A DNA stretch of 64,000 nt from Stromatinia cepivora (Eukaryota > Ascomycota > Leotiomycetes > Helotiales > Sclerotiniaceae): assembly GCA_014898415.1 (NCBI GenBank), contig RCTD01000019.1, positions 372,001 through 436,000 of the forward strand. Reading direction: 5' to 3'. Below the pieces are notes generated by a model. That model had not been told where the DNA came from, made no database searches, and saw nothing but the letters and a program-made list of their open reading frames with translations. Positions 24,107 through 36,267 of the stretch are shown piece by piece (within the stretch, counting starts at the first letter, position 1; each line of letters begins with the position of its first letter). The translations under genes were made by a program, and so were the position numbers.

Positions 24107-24492
24107 CACTCTACTCTACCCTAGATATAAAATGAAAATGTAAGAGATTTATAACTATACCATACACAGACCACCGACCACTAGCACGATAGCTCAATTT
24201 TAAAGGTAGTCCCACACTATATTAAGACTTCATTAATACCTACTTTGTACTTTATACTTTGTACATTTTGGCAATGGATAAGTAAAATCAAAATCAAAAT
24301 CAATCACAAGTACATCCGACAGATTGACATTGACAAAATATTTAAATAGCATTATTAGTTAGGTAGGTATCTATTCCTCTACCATTTCATTTCAATTCAT
24401 TACATACTTTTCTTCTCATGTCTAGCTGCCCTCCAAAAACGAACTCCACTCCCATACTCATCCATTACATCTACCTTTGTTTTCTTGATTCA
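24107..24492. other. 3' flank of the Git1-type permease gene
   Basis: Non-coding sequence downstream (in the gene's sense) of the minus-strand permease. It contains TACTTTGTACTTTATACTTTGTAC around 24241-24264 and AT-rich runs. It probably carries the 3' UTR and polyadenylation region, though no single signal can be fixed. Confidence 0.4.
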
Positions 24493-26191
24493 TTAAGAAG
24501 AAACCACCTCCTCCTGCTTTTCCCCAACCTCCCGTCTAGCCGTAGCCTCCTCAAGATTCCCCGCCTTTTTCAATCCCATTTGATTAGTATCCCATCCCTT
24601 ACTCTCCAAATACTCTCTAAAACTCAGATCCTCCGTCGTGATGGTATCTTGTCCAACATGGGGTAAAAAGAAAAGCGCCAAGATCGCACTTAGAATACAC
24701 CCAGAACTCGAAACGTAAAAGGGATATTGCGCCGAAGCATTTGCATCGCCACCTGCTGCCTCAATGTATGGGAAAATATAAGTGCCAACAAAAGCACCAA
24801 TTTTACCAACTGCAGCAGCAATGGCATAGTATTGACCTCTCACACCCGTTGCGGAGGTTTTAGATGCCAGAAGTCCGATGTTGTCGCCTGGACCAAGTTC
24901 GCCGAGGGAAAGGAAGATTCCGTACACAACTACGAAAGCTGGAACGTTCTTTACTTTAGACAATACTGGGTACAATCCGGACATGATGAAGCCAACAATA
25001 CCCTGCAATGTGACTCCTATCGCGAGAGCATAGCGAGGTCCAATCCAATCTGAAAAGAAGGATCCGAGAATAGCTCCAGGAATATAGAAGAGATTGATGA
25101 CGGTATTCCAGCCGAATGATTGAGATAGTGGCGCCGAGTCTCCGTAAATGTTGCTGAGAATTTTAGAGGAGTAGATACCAAATGAATAGGTTGAGAACTA
25201 TTGTTATGTATTAGTATAAACCAATCCGATAAATTGAATGTTTACATACGTCGTAGATAAACCAGATCAAGGAAACTATCAATAATCTAAACCAATAGTA
25301 TCTGATCACAAGACCGTAGGGAATTTTAACATCTCTCATGCTCTCCCTATTTATAATTAGCAAGTTTTGGTAACAATCAAAGCCTTAGCACATACCTCTG
25401 AAATTCTTCTGGTTCCTTCAATTTGAGTCGAAGATAGAATAAGAGCAACGGAGGAACTACACCGAGACCAAGTGAAATTCTCCAGGCAGCTCGCAAGTGA
25501 TCCTCCGAGCAAATGACAACCAATAAATATGGTACAAAAGCACCGATGACAAAACCCCAATCGATCATAACGTTGGTGAAGATGATAAACCATCTGTTTC
25601 GAGTACCAGCTTTCAATTCTCCAGAAGCCTCAGAACAACCAACAGATCCAGCGGGATATTCTCCTCCAATTCCTACTCCGACGAGGAAACGATAGGCAGC
25701 AAGTGCAGCGAATAAACCCCCTGTGCTTCCTTGATATCCATATGAACCAGCACCAAGAGCAGCGAAGACGATAAGAATAACCGTAGACAACGTAAGTGTA
25801 TTTGCTCTGCCCCATTTGTCACTGGTGTAACCAAATATGATCATACCAGCAACTGTACCAGCGAATGTAATCGCAGAGATGTTTTTAACGGCGGCAGATT
25901 CTGTGTACGCTTTTCCGTAAATTTTTCCGAGCATGGTAGAGACTGATCCGATTACCTGCATGGACATATTAGTATACTATCATGCTTGAAAAATTTGAGT
26001 GTAGAAGATTAGCATACGTTATTGATGTAGCCATCAGAGAATAATCCTGAACCACAAGCCATAGCTGGCCAAAGACTTTCCCATCTTGTCTTTGGGAGGT
26101 CGGCGAGAGGGTCACTGTTCCCTGGACTCGAATTCGAATCGACAGTAAGATCATTGGCCTCAGCGGCGGATTTCTTGTTCCGATTAAACAT
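24493..26191 (-). CDS. MFS glycerophosphoinositol permease (Git1-like)
   Basis: Plasma-membrane symporter of the phosphate/glycerophosphodiester branch of the MFS, most similar in motifs to yeast Git1, which takes up glycerophosphoinositol as a phosphate and inositol source. Four exons on the minus strand: 26191-26018, 25955-25396, 25346-25250 and 25197-24493, giving 511 residues. Motif A is GYTSDKWGR at about residues 100-108; RFLVGVGIGGEYPAGSVGCS starts near residue 147; then GELKAGTRNRWFIIFTNVMI with DWGFVIGAFVP, all hallmarks of Git1-type carriers. The second half includes SFGWNTVINLFYIPGA and GLLASKTSATGVRGQYYAIA. The C-terminal tail is hydrophilic and charged. Introns of 62, 49 and 52 bp have GTATG donors and agree in phase. 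The ATG at 26191 is preferred, as there is none upstream in frame. Substrate assignment is from family likeness only. Confidence 0.87.
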
Positions 26192-29147
26192 TTTCCTTGA
26201 GTGACAATCGCACAAGGGCCTCAAGATTAGATTTGGGATTTGGGTCTTTGAGGAAGAATGTAAGAAATGTGTCCCAAAAAAATAAAATTGGGTGGGAAAG
26301 TAGTCTTAAATGAAAATGAAATGTAACGACGTATGCGAACTTTCAAGTGATGGAAGGTCAGCTAAGTCAAATTGAACCTAGCTTTTACCTAAAAGCCTGG
26401 GGGTCTAGAAATGATAAAAGTCAAGCTTTTTGGACTAGGGTCAGTAGCTTAAACCCAAATACGGCTTACTGTTGTTATTGTACACTTCTCCCCATTGATT
26501 GTACTTACATGGTGATCTATCGCGCTGCTGCGATGTAACGGGCAGTGCATAAGAGCTGCATGTGATTAGAATTACCCACCCGACATATGTTTTGAAGCCG
26601 CAAATTCATTTACCCATGGATTTGTGAGTTGATTGTGACGTTGTGAGCTGTAAGAGTAAGCTGGCCGGCCGTGTGTCAACATCCATTTCTCAGGTGGGGT
26701 AAATGTGGATATGACTGCGGAGAAAGTACCTACGGAGTAAGTCCATAAGTCTCTCCAGCCTTTTTGGAAAAGTATGACCGAGGTCCTTGCGATAACAATC
26801 AGCAATGTATTTATCAGACAATGTATTTATCAGATAACAACCGCCAATCTGTACTCCATAAGATCATATCTCATCTCCAGAAAAAAAAAACATATTGAGT
26901 AGATTTTTTCCACTACCACCCTGAACCCTCCTGACTACCCTTAAAAGCCACTCGCTCATACCGATGGGAAACTTATCCTTGTTCGCGGCGATATCAAGCT
27001 TTCTACTTCCGCACTGTGGAGAACTCCGTCAGCATATTCATCCAATCATAAAAAGGTGATGAAGCACGCCTATCGAAGATAGGTTTGCCCGATTTTAACA
27101 ATGGAGCACACTAAAAGTTAAGAAAATGGGATCAGAGTGCTTATGACTTTACTCAATGAAGAAGGATCATCCCCGTGGCCAAATTCTTCTTTTGATGCGA
27201 ACCCGTTTCTAACTCGTGAATATTTGCATGTGCATGTGTAAATGCTGCTTATTTGTCAAAGTTTGGTAATTTGTAAAGACGCGTTAGCGTACCTAGTATC
27301 AAGGATATAGATACATCTAGTTCTATCCAAACTGTCGGGCAAGAACTACTACCCTTGGCATAGGATCCTAATACCCGAAGGACAAGTATTTATTGTTTCT
27401 TTTCCCAGCTAGGACTTGGCCATATTTATTCCGCATACTCGCGGATTAACTGATAAGAAAGAGGTTTCAGATAATTATCTCTTTCCATCTGTGTCTTTTG
27501 TCTTCCAGCTCCTCCATCATGCATTGAACATTGTACTCTTCTGTGCCGCCGCCTTTTTGTGGTATTGATGGAAATTTGGTTTCTAGTGGTAAATATGTAT
27601 CATATTTTGTACTGGAAAGCTTCAGCCCTATCTGATGTGATCTGACACCGTTTAGAGTTGCTAGAGTTCACAGAATGAAACACAAAGATGTCGAGTTGAC
27701 CGAAACCCGTGACTAGCCAACCCACCTTGAGGTGGTGGAACAACGGTATTTGACTTCAAAGTAGAATTAGCAGGCGACATTACTACTCTGTCAGGCCAAT
27801 TTATTCTTCTTCTATAACAATTTTTTGTTAATCTTCAATATTATAACTATATAATAAAGATTCAAATATTTTGAGTTTTTCCCGTAGTTCGTGGTGAAAT
27901 ATTATTTGGTTAATAAAGAGAGTATAAGAAAAGTCATTTCTTTATTTCAAATCATAATAGTAACATTATGTCATCTCAGTATCACAGTTCACTGCCCTTC
28001 GAGTTCAGCAAACTAGCCATCGCTTCCACTGCTTTCAGCATCCATAAGGATTGCATTCTTCTCTTCAACTCCTTTCCCCCTTCCCAACACCTCCTTATCT
28101 GATAAAGTCACCATACATAATAAACCACTTCTCACATCGAATCACTTCAAATCTCCTCTTAAATCAACATCTGCTCATCATAGTTAAAAACCTCCGCTGC
28201 ACTACTCATCACATTATCTCAATCACCACAACAATTACCTTGATTTCTATAACAAGGCTCTTTCTTACCTGAGACCTGCTTCTTTGCTACAGTTTAGCCA
28301 TTCAAAAAAAAAAGGCCTTAAGATAGTATAGGCAACCACCGCATAACTGCATTGTAGATAGCTACGCGTTGAAAGAAGGATTGTGGTAAGACTTACGTAT
28401 GTGTTCCCGTATTGCAAACAGATGATTTACATAATTCTCTTTGGGCTTTAGATAATTAGGATGAGAAAGAAAATATTAATCTCTTCCTAGACCGTAATAT
28501 CTGGGATGGAATGCTAGCGGGGAGAATCATGTCATTTCAGGGGTTGCACCTACCAGACACTTCTAATTGTAATCAATTTATTCGTACTTTGAATCAACTT
28601 TTAATTCGCACTTCAGATCGCACCTGGCTGGGTTGGCCTACAATTACTTCGTGAGATCGCTCCTTAACTGCACTAATAGATCAACAATCAAATGAACCTA
28701 TGAATTTACCTCAAATCCTACCTCGAATTCCTTTGGATCAACCTGTGAATCACAATTCAAATCGACCTTGAAGTGCACATAATAAACATCATTTATTGTT
28801 TTAAGTAATCCTATTAAAGTTTGCCGCCATCATAGCTATTTGCCATCATTCATAAATCGTCATTAAAAAACAAAGTGTAGTAGTGGAGTTTTGCAAAACA
28901 CCGTCCTCGAACCCCCCTCTACCCGAAATTTTGATCCCTTTTCCTTAACCAGATATCTAAAGCCGGTACTTATTCACCATCGCCATCTCCATCCCTGTCC
29001 CTGTCTCAATCCCCATTCTAAGACACCAATTTCTGATTTCCTTCTAACCCTGATCAAAGAAAGATAACTCCAGTCATGATAACGTCATCCCAAAACCTGT
29101 ACCTTAAAAGTGACTGCTTTTCTTCGGGAGGCTTTCATCCCTTCCGA
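26192..29147. other. large intergenic region, no gene recognised
   Basis: About 3 kb. 26192-27780 has normal composition but only short overlapping open frames. 27790-27960 is AT-rich. 28000-28320 is C/A-rich on the plus strand. 28560-28790 repeats phrases such as (A/G)ATCAAC and TTCAAATCG loosely. No tRNA, LTR or inverted terminal repeat was seen. Confidence 0.5.
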
Positions 29148-30343
29148 TCAGTCTATCTTATCCCCACCAGTCTTTCCCTTGGTTGCAGCATGGTACATCC
29201 CACTCAACTTCACTATATTCTCCAATTGCCCCACTTTCTTCCATTTATCTTGTCTCTTCTCCAGGGCTTCCCTAGCGACAGGAAAGCCTGTGATAATGCC
29301 CTTGCTTGCTGCTCTAGATCGATCTTCTTTTTCCGACTGCAGACATTTGACGGCTAGTTCCTGAATGTGCTTCTGAGCTTCGCATAGTCGAGCAGAGTCT
29401 TTCTCTAATTCTGGCTTTGTCGAGGATGGGAGAGAGGATGAGGATGGACGACCGACTTGTCCCAAATCAAAGTATTCAAGAACTGCCTTGAGCCATTTTT
29501 GAAAAACGTTTGGAAACTGATTCATTTGACAACTGAGCAGTAAGTTGCCTTGAGCAGCCATGATGGCTTTGATTTGAAAGTCGGGGAATGACTTATCAAG
29601 TGGAAGAAGCTTCGTTTCAGCTTCATTCAAAGAAACTTCCAAGAAGGCTTCAAACATGGCCGCCCACTCCAAAGAAGAGTCCTTCTCTTTCATGAAGCTC
29701 CGACATGCGTTTATGCAACCCTCCAATGTTACACTATGCACTTCAAAATTCCGCTGTTCTCGAATTCTCCTAGTGATTTCCGAAAACATACCATCTGGTA
29801 TCTTCTTGTCCAAAATTAGATGTCTCGTGTCTCTTAGAACATTGAGGAATTCACTTTGACAAGAGAGAGTGTGCATGTTTGAAATTTTCATCGTCACGTC
29901 TTCCAGTTTCAACGTGACGTCTTCCAGTTTCACCCCTTGGTCTTTCAGTTCCGCTCGCATAGATGCCCACTCCTTCTGCTGCTGTTTGAAATAAGGCCCA
30001 TTGTTTGTTATTATGGCCCGATCACCTACAACAAACTTGTGCAGGTTTTTTCTAACCTCTTGAACTGCTAGTTTGTCGAGTGCAGGCAATTTCTTGGCAA
30101 GAGAGGAATTGTGTTGAAGATTTTGAAAAGCATCATACACATTCTTTTTGAGTGGCAACTCTTGGAAGGTTTGGATAGGGACAGTCTTTTGTTGAGATAC
30201 AATCTAGATTGTAGAAAGAATCATTAGTTTGGAATTTAATATAATTAACAAAGGCAAAGGAAGAAATCATGATTGAAGGTATAAGAAAGATGTTCCAGAT
30301 GCAAACATACCTGAGACCATTGCTTAGATGAGCTGGAGACCAT
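29148..30343 (-). CDS. hypothetical coiled-coil protein
   Basis: Two exons on the minus strand, 30343-30311 (11 codons, MVSSSSKQWSQ) and 30203-29148, joined in phase 0 over a 107-bp intron, giving 362 residues. I do not recognise a family. Residues of about 70-105 form an alpha-helical, charged stretch with an internal duplication (KLEDVTLKLEDVT), suggesting a short coiled coil. The middle is helical and mixed-charge (RQ/E/K-rich). A Ser/Pro linker (GRPSSSSLPSSTKPELEKDS) precedes a second helical region of about 60 residues, and the C-terminus is basic (KGKTGGDK). There is no signal peptide or membrane helix. The short first exon was chosen because it provides the only ATG with a canonical donor (GTATGT) and matching phase; a start inside the second exon is possible. 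Confidence 0.65.
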
Positions 30344-30590
30344 AGCAAGTGCTATGATATGACTTTGTGGAGAAGTTCGAAAAAGAAGGTTGGGGAGACA
30401 GGATGTAAATCTGCCTTTGGTGATGAGAAGGTGGCATCGCCTTAATACAAGATGACCGATCATGATTGATCAATGTGATGAAGGATCAATGTGATGAAGA
30501 GTACTAGGCATATGAGTAAAATATGGAGTTTGGTGTACTTTATGAATTGACAATTGCAAACGCAGAAATCTACTTTTATAAAATGCAAAC

Positions 30591-30720
30591 ACAGAAGTAT
30601 ACAGCCGCACTGGGAGGTATACAGCCTCACTGGGAGGTATACAGCCGCACTGGGAGGTATACAGCCGCACTGGGAGGTATACAGCCGCACTAAGAAGTAT
30701 ACAGCAGCATTAGGAAGCTG
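30591..30720. repeat. 20-bp minisatellite
   Basis: Six head-to-tail units of ACAGCCGCACTGGGAGGTAT occupy 30601-30720; the last two are diverged (ACTAAGAAGTAT, AGCAGCATTAGGAAG). A partial unit (ACAGAAGTAT) sits at 30591-30600. It lies some 250 bp upstream of the coiled-coil gene start. Confidence 0.95.
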
Positions 30721-32661
30721 CATGGTTGTGGTTATAATTCTCCCTGGTGAAAGCGACGGGACGCAACAGGTCCCGAACCCCGACAGGTAGTTCTTCCGAG
30801 ATCTGAACTTCTTCTCAGCCCTATACTAGTTTGTGTCTCAGCTCTGTATTACTGTGGAAAACCCTGGGATCATTTAACTGCATCCTGACATGAGACAACC
30901 AGTCTTTATGGACACACAACCAAAGAGTAGTCCCCAATCATTCATATTCTTAACTCACAGCAGTTCTCACACTCTAAACAATGAAGATTGATGAGAAAAT
31001 ATGGATAATAGTAAGGAATTAGAGATATTGGAACAAACAATATATCTAGTGTGTATTAGAGCAAGATTCATTAGAAACAAATCCCCTATCTTATATTCTG
31101 ATTAATCCTCTCATTTCAACTACCATTTATTTCAGGGATAGCATTCCCATCAATTAAAAACTTTGCAGAGAATCAATATAATTAATTAAAATCTTGGGGG
31201 TGTATTCTATTCATACCCATATAATCACCTAATAAAAATTTCAAGAAAAAAAATATTATATAATTATAAACTTGAGAAATTAAAGATTGAATTTTCGATT
31301 TTCGATTTATGTCTGATTCAAACAATCTAAATGTCCCCCACACATTAAATTTTCTAATCAAACTGAATTAATAAAATCGGTGGGGGTTCCGGGAATTTCT
31401 TATTGTCGAACTACTATCCAGACTTTGAAATTACTGCCCGATTGCGAGCTCTAGGGACGCAGCCATCCTGTGAGCGTGAAATTGTTTCATCCTCCATTGC
31501 TTTCCCAAAATCGGGTTCTTTGATTCACCGTCTTTCGATGACTGATATGTAGATTCCAAGCTATAGAGAACGTTCGTATACAGGTCATTCCAGATAGTGC
31601 TTACTATTTCCATTATGCATTGCAGATACTATCCACGAGTTGATTATCATCACGGAAAGAAAGCCAAATTTCTTTTCAAAAATTTATATACCATGTCGAA
31701 TTTGTGATGAGTCTTCTCATCATCATTAAAAGCAGCCTTGTTAAAAGTGCTACTGCAGAAGCATGATGAGGTGTTCTCCTTTTAATATGCGGGGGCCCTG
31801 GATAAATCTTACCTCTACCTCCAGCTTTTCAAAGCGCTCGTCGTCAAGAACAACTTGACTTCAATACATTCACGACACTAGCCCCAGCCCTTCATCATAG
31901 TTTTAGAGCCGGGAATGTCAATCCTACGTCTCATTCCGAAAGTACCTATCCGCAACCACAATACTGACTCCACAATTGGTTCATCGCAGCAATATCTCCC
32001 AATCATCGGCGCCAATAACACATCCGAAACGTTGTTCTTTTTCAAATTCCAAGCGTTTGAATCACGTTGCATAATCCTCCTTTCGCAGATATGAGACTTT
32101 ACAACTCTAGGTAATTATAGCTTAAATCTACTCTAGCAGTACGCAATATCCAATTGAAAGAGGCACATCATACTTCCAGTCCTCTTGCGACCCACCATTC
32201 TCAATAAATGATCTTTCCCAGTTTCTAAAACTGAAGATAATATTGCGCTAGACTAAAGCAATATTCAATAATATCCTATGGTCCGGACTACCTAGTAGAT
32301 TAGGTATGAGCTGTCGTTGCCACGGTGTTTGAAGTCAGATTAATATGTAAAAAGCCGATTCAATATGTCAAAGCAATTCAACATTCAAAACCAATCTGCA
32401 CATTCCAATCAAATTCAAGAACTAAAAGCTCTGGTTGCCGAACTACAGCACCGACTGTCGGAATAGTCATGCACAAAATACCAATAAATTGATTTGTACA
32501 AGCCCAAGTCATTTCAGCAATGCATCATACATGACATATAATCTAGTATTTTGACAATAAATTTGATTTCATATCATCTGAGTAAAGGTTAATGATAGGA
32601 AGAAACCGAGTTAAGCTTTTGGGCCTTGGTGATCTCTTCAGATTTTAGTCTTGAGCTCCCC
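30721..32661. other. intergenic, nothing recognised
   Basis: Nearly 2 kb without a convincing coding frame. 31130-31380 is AT-rich. Short open frames at 31431-31613 and 31878-32072 on the minus strand have no recognisable content. The last few hundred bases likely include the 3' UTR of the Nudix gene. Confidence 0.5.
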
Positions 32662-33231
32662 TCAAACCTTTCCCCAGCCTTCAAACCGGACCAAAACTCT
32701 CTTCAACTTTTCTTTTGCCTCGTCGTAGGTTAACAATACCGCTGTTTCCTCCCACGAACACCACTTATACCCTGCAACCTCTTTCTCCTGTAACTTAATT
32801 TGCTTCTCTCCCTCTTCCTTCCCCACCAAAGCAAGCCAGTACCTGACCTCCTTTCCATTCTTCCTAACAGGATTTATGTATCTCTCAGAGAAACTCCCAT
32901 CCCAGTCCTTTGCATCTTGTCCCTCAATTTCTCCGGTGTCTCCAGCTGAATCCAATCTCATGATATCCTCAAGTTTAACCCTCAAAGACGTTTCTTCCTC
33001 GAGCTCTCGGATGGCGGTATGAACGGTGGACGCATCGCCAGGTTCGGCATGACCTTTTGAAAAACACCAAAATGGTGGAACACTTTCCCAAATAGTCTTC
33101 TGCTGGATGAGTAGAAGTTCGGTATTAGCTGGGGTTGGAGGAGGTGGAGGCGTGGAAAGTGGAAGGCTGGGTAGATAGCGCATGGCAATCATGCCGTAGG
33201 AGCGGTCGGTAATAGGTGGGAAGTTCGACAT
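32662..33231 (-). CDS. Nudix hydrolase
   Basis: Single-exon gene of 189 residues for a Nudix-fold pyrophosphatase, an enzyme class that cleaves nucleoside diphosphates linked to another moiety, using Mg2+ bound by the Nudix box. The box is visible at residues 60-81 as GHAEPGDASTVHTAIRELEE followed by ET. Its REL-EE-E core is intact, while the spacing between the first Gly and REL is one residue longer than the textbook GX5EX7REUXEEXGU. The N-terminus begins MSNFPPITDRSYGMIAMRYL, with a Pro-rich insert (residues 24-34) after the first strand. The start of the box region (FWCFSKGHAEPGD) resembles diadenosine-tetraphosphatase-type fungal Nudix proteins. Substrate cannot be decided. It is divergently placed from the NSE2 gene across a 904-bp interval. 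Confidence 0.85.
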   Translation of the reverse strand: MSNFPPITDRSYGMIAMRYLPSLPLSTPPPPPTPANTELLLIQQKTIWESVPPFWCFSKGHAEPGDASTVHTAIRELEEETSLRVKLEDIMRLDSAGDTGEIEGQDAKDWDGSFSERYINPVRKNGKEVRYWLALVGKEEGEKQIKLQEKEVAGYKWCSWEETAVLLTYDEAKEKLKRVLVRFEGWGKV

Positions 33232-34135
33232 TTTGAAATACCACGAAGTCCTTTTTTAAAGGTTCTTGAGATGTCGATGGTTAAGAAAGAGGGATAAGCT
33301 TGGAGACTGTTTGAGTGTTAACTTAACGAAATCTTGACATAGAAAGAAGGAGGGTCAAGGTGTCAAGTGGAAGCTGATAGTGATAAAATGATAGTGGAAT
33401 GATGAGTCACACAGCCGAAGAAAAAGGAGGGTAAGTGAGCGGGAAATGTTGGAACTTTCACTGCCGATTGCTCAGCCTCCACCTCCACACATCAAGTGAA
33501 TGGCAGGCTTCCACAGAGGTTTGAATGTTTGATTCGGCTTAGAATGATGAATTAGGCATATTTTGCATTCAAATACGGTGTTTTCACAATGCAAAAAAAG
33601 AGCCGTACCAGTAGTTTGCATATTACTTAAGAGACATTGTTTCCGATAAATCAAGCCTGAGCGTATGAAAGTAGACAAGTTGCATTCTATTTGTTTGGTT
33701 CCCGCAACTTTGATAGAGCCTTGATAAGACTTGTGAAATTTTACATACAAATTATGATTTCCAAAAGGATTTCGGTTCTTTAAAATAGAAGGATCCACGG
33801 GCCAACTGAACGGCTAACTTAATTAGGTCACCGCCTTGACACATTCAGGGCTCAATAGCCTATATTCAATTCGAAAGTACCTAACGATAGAATTCTGCTG
33901 TTATGTCGCCCAATTAGGCTTAGGCGTTCAGTTGGCCGTGGATTCTTCTAATTCCGAGTTGCATGCCGTGTCAGGTGCCCACGCTAAGGGATCGCGGCTA
34001 AGACCCACTAAAGTTCACGTCCCCAGAATTCATTTCATTTCAAAACGCGTCTCCCCACATCCATTACATCGCATCATTTATAGATCGTCCTTTAACAACG
34101 AACGTACATCAGCATCCAACAATATATTTCACGTC
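33232..34135. promoter_or_regulatory. divergent promoter interval between Nudix gene and NSE2
   Basis: 904 bp separating two outward-facing start codons, so it must hold both promoters and 5' leaders. It also contains a long imperfect inverted repeat (33786-33831 with 33905-33950). No specific binding site can be assigned. Confidence 0.5.
33786..33950. repeat. inverted repeat upstream of NSE2
   Basis: Left arm 33786-33831 and the reverse complement of 33905-33950 share TAGAAGRATCCACGG, CCAACTGAACG and a TAATT(A/G)GG block, with a few mismatches and a one-base gap. The 46-nt arms flank a loop of about 73 nt, so the transcript or single strand could form a strong hairpin. Confidence 0.8.
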
Positions 34136-35509
34136 ATGTCTGTCCTGAGACGTCTTCAGACCGGTTCTGAGCGCAATGGTCCACAATCATCCCCAGCACC
34201 AGCCAGGTCCGGCCCTTCCAATCAAAACGGGCCAAGTCCCTTCCCTGAATACACTCCACCAACATGTCCTCTTTCCGCAAACGCCCAACGTGCCATGGCC
34301 AATATCCGCACGCTTCATAATACCACTAAGCTAAAGAAACATCTCAGCGTTGCTATTAAAAATATCACAGATACAACTGTTGCCAATAACGATAGATTAT
34401 GGGAGCGCAAACGACAAGTAGAAAAAAATGCGCGGAAGAGAGAAAGGGATGGACAAGAAGATAAGGAAATGCCTGCGGAGCACAAGGATTTGGAAATTCA
34501 TACGAGACATATGACGAAGAAGGTTAAGTCTTGGACAGAGCAGGCGGAGATAGCGATGAGGGTCTTGATTGATAAGGGCGATGAGATGGAGAGGAATGAT
34601 ATGGTTATTAGAGATGTTTGTGGTAAATTAGCTGAGGCTAACCCTCCTCCTGCAAATCGGAGAACCAGAGGTCAGGAGGATGAGGAAGAAGCGAAGCAGG
34701 ACGGAGAGGTCATCAGTGCGGTGGAATTGTTGGATCAGATCAAGGAGGAGTATAAGACGAAATATGAGGCGGAAACTATGACGAAAAGGTATTTTATCCT
34801 TCTCTATGAGCATTCTTGAAGTCGGGGACTGAAGTTTGGGGTATTGATTGACCAAACTTTCTTTTACAGATATGCCTCTCATAACGATTACAAGAGCTTC
34901 AAGCGTGTAGTCCACGATTCCCTTCATCCAGACCAAGATGTACCGCTCGCTAAAGAATCCACATGGTTCCCCTCCGACCGCTCACATCCCTCTGCCCAAG
35001 GAGACCAACGAGGTGAAGACGAATCCTCTGACGATGAAATTGTCATTGAGAAAATTGTCAAAGATCTCAAATGTCCCCTCACCTTCGCCACTTTCCGTGA
35101 ACCATACACCAATAACAAGTGCAACCATAGTTTTGAGAAGGAAGCAATCGTTGAGTACCATAGGAAAAATGCGACGATTCAACAGGGGGGAGGAGTGGTT
35201 AAGTGTCCGGCAATGGGATGTGAAAATTTTATTGCTATGAAGGATATGTATGATGACCAATTGCTGTTGAGACAGGTTAAGAGGGCTACAGAGAGAGAGA
35301 GAAATCATGATAGTGAGGATGAGGATGATGATGCTCCAAGAGGGACTCAGAGAAATAGACCTGAGGAGTTGCTCGATGAGAGTACGTTTTTGGATGTGGA
35401 TGATGAGGATAGGAGGGGGAGTGTGAATAGGGAGAGAATGAGTAGTAGGGGTGCACCTACTTTGATGCAGGTCGGTACGGATGGTGGAGATGAGGATGAA
35501 GATGAATAG
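34136..35509 (+). CDS. NSE2: SP-RING SUMO ligase Nse2/Mms21 of the Smc5-Smc6 complex
   Basis: Subunit of the Smc5-Smc6 complex acting as SUMO E3 ligase in DNA repair and recombination. Two exons, 34136-34788 and 34870-35509, with an 81-bp intron; 430 residues. Residues of about 35-215 are charged and helical, as expected for the part that packs on Smc5. The SP-RING lies near residues 283-345: DLKCPLTFATFREPYTNNKC, then NHSFEKEAIVEYHRK, and VVKCPAMGCENFIAMKDMY, giving the Cys/His set C-x(15+)-C-x-H ... C-x4-C. The C-terminus is a long acidic tail (SEDEDDD... DGGDEDEDE), longer than in yeast Nse2. The ATG at 34136 was chosen because the frame upstream to 33836 contains no other ATG. Confidence 0.88.
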
Positions 35510-35922
35510 GATGACGGAAGAAGGTTTATGGTTGATGCGGATGGGCAAGGAGTATGAAAATCATGATTATGTTGTTCAAGATATCAATGCTAGGAATTGA
35601 GCTACTGGTCCAATTGGCTCTTTATCTTTTGCCGACATTCACGCAAATCCAAGTCCCAAATCATCTGGGATGTTCAAGATGTATGGTTCCCAGACTATAT
35701 ACCAGCAATATGGCGGTAACTGGATGATATTCCGGTATCCTTGGGTGCCAATGAAGGCATATACGCCCTGCTTTTACAGTTGTTATACTTTATTTTACTT
35801 ATTCCTTCGATGGTTTGCTTGGTGGTGACCTGGTCTGATGAACCATGGACAACATGGGGTTGAGTTGATCTTTCCGCTGTTAGTTTTCTATCAATCGACT
35901 TTTCTTTTTTTATTTACTAAAT
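35510..35922. other. interval between NSE2 and a small membrane ORF
   Basis: 413 bp. A short open frame at 35670-35828 (MFKMYGSQTIYQQYGGNW, ending in a hydrophobic CYTLFYLFLRWFAWW) might be an exon of a membrane protein continuing at 35923, but I could not find a phase-compatible canonical donor. Otherwise nothing is seen. Confidence 0.35.
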
Positions 35923-36267
35923 ATGTTTTGTTTACAGGTACTCCTGGGTCTCACCTTGGATCAGTTCTTTCCGGCAATTTTACAATGCATCGATGCACCG
36001 GATACTAGTTTGCAGCGATGGGTTGGAGGGATTGGATCTCCAATCCTCCCTGTTCTCTCTATCATTTCATGGGCAGTTCAGGTAGAAAATCGGGAATACA
36101 ACGTGAAGACAAGAGTTTCCCTCGCCTTCGGAGGGCTGTCATGGATACCAGCACTGTACGCAATGATTCGGTGTTTATACTTGATATGCGTTGGCCGCAG
36201 AAAAGAATTGGAGGAAAGACTGGATCCCCTAGCATGGCCTGGGAAGATTTTTGAATGGTTGTTTTAA
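35923..36267 (+). CDS. possible small membrane protein or exon
   Basis: An open frame of 114 codons starting MFCLQVLLGLTLDQFFPAIL with two likely membrane helices (WVGGIGSPILPVLSIISWAV and LSWIPALYAMIRCLYLICVG) and a charged end (GRRKELEERLDPLAW). No family recognised. A TTTACAG acceptor directly precedes GTACTCCTGG, so this may be a downstream exon of a gene whose first exon lies in 35670-35828, rather than a gene starting at 35923. It is followed within 520 bp by another gene whose N-terminus is also hydrophobic; the two could be related or once a single gene. Low certainty. Confidence 0.4.
   Translation: MFCLQVLLGLTLDQFFPAILQCIDAPDTSLQRWVGGIGSPILPVLSIISWAVQVENREYNVKTRVSLAFGGLSWIPALYAMIRCLYLICVGRRKELEERLDPLAWPGKIFEWLF

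Noticed and set aside
23739..24107. Minus-strand frame with Met-Tyr-Val-Cys and Arg-Glu-Arg repeats
   Set aside because: It spans the CATA and CCCTCT microsatellites and is an artefact of simple repeats.
30721..30800. tRNA-like text (GGTCCCGAACCCC) near 30765
   Set aside because: No acceptor stem, anticodon arm or correct spacing could be found around it.
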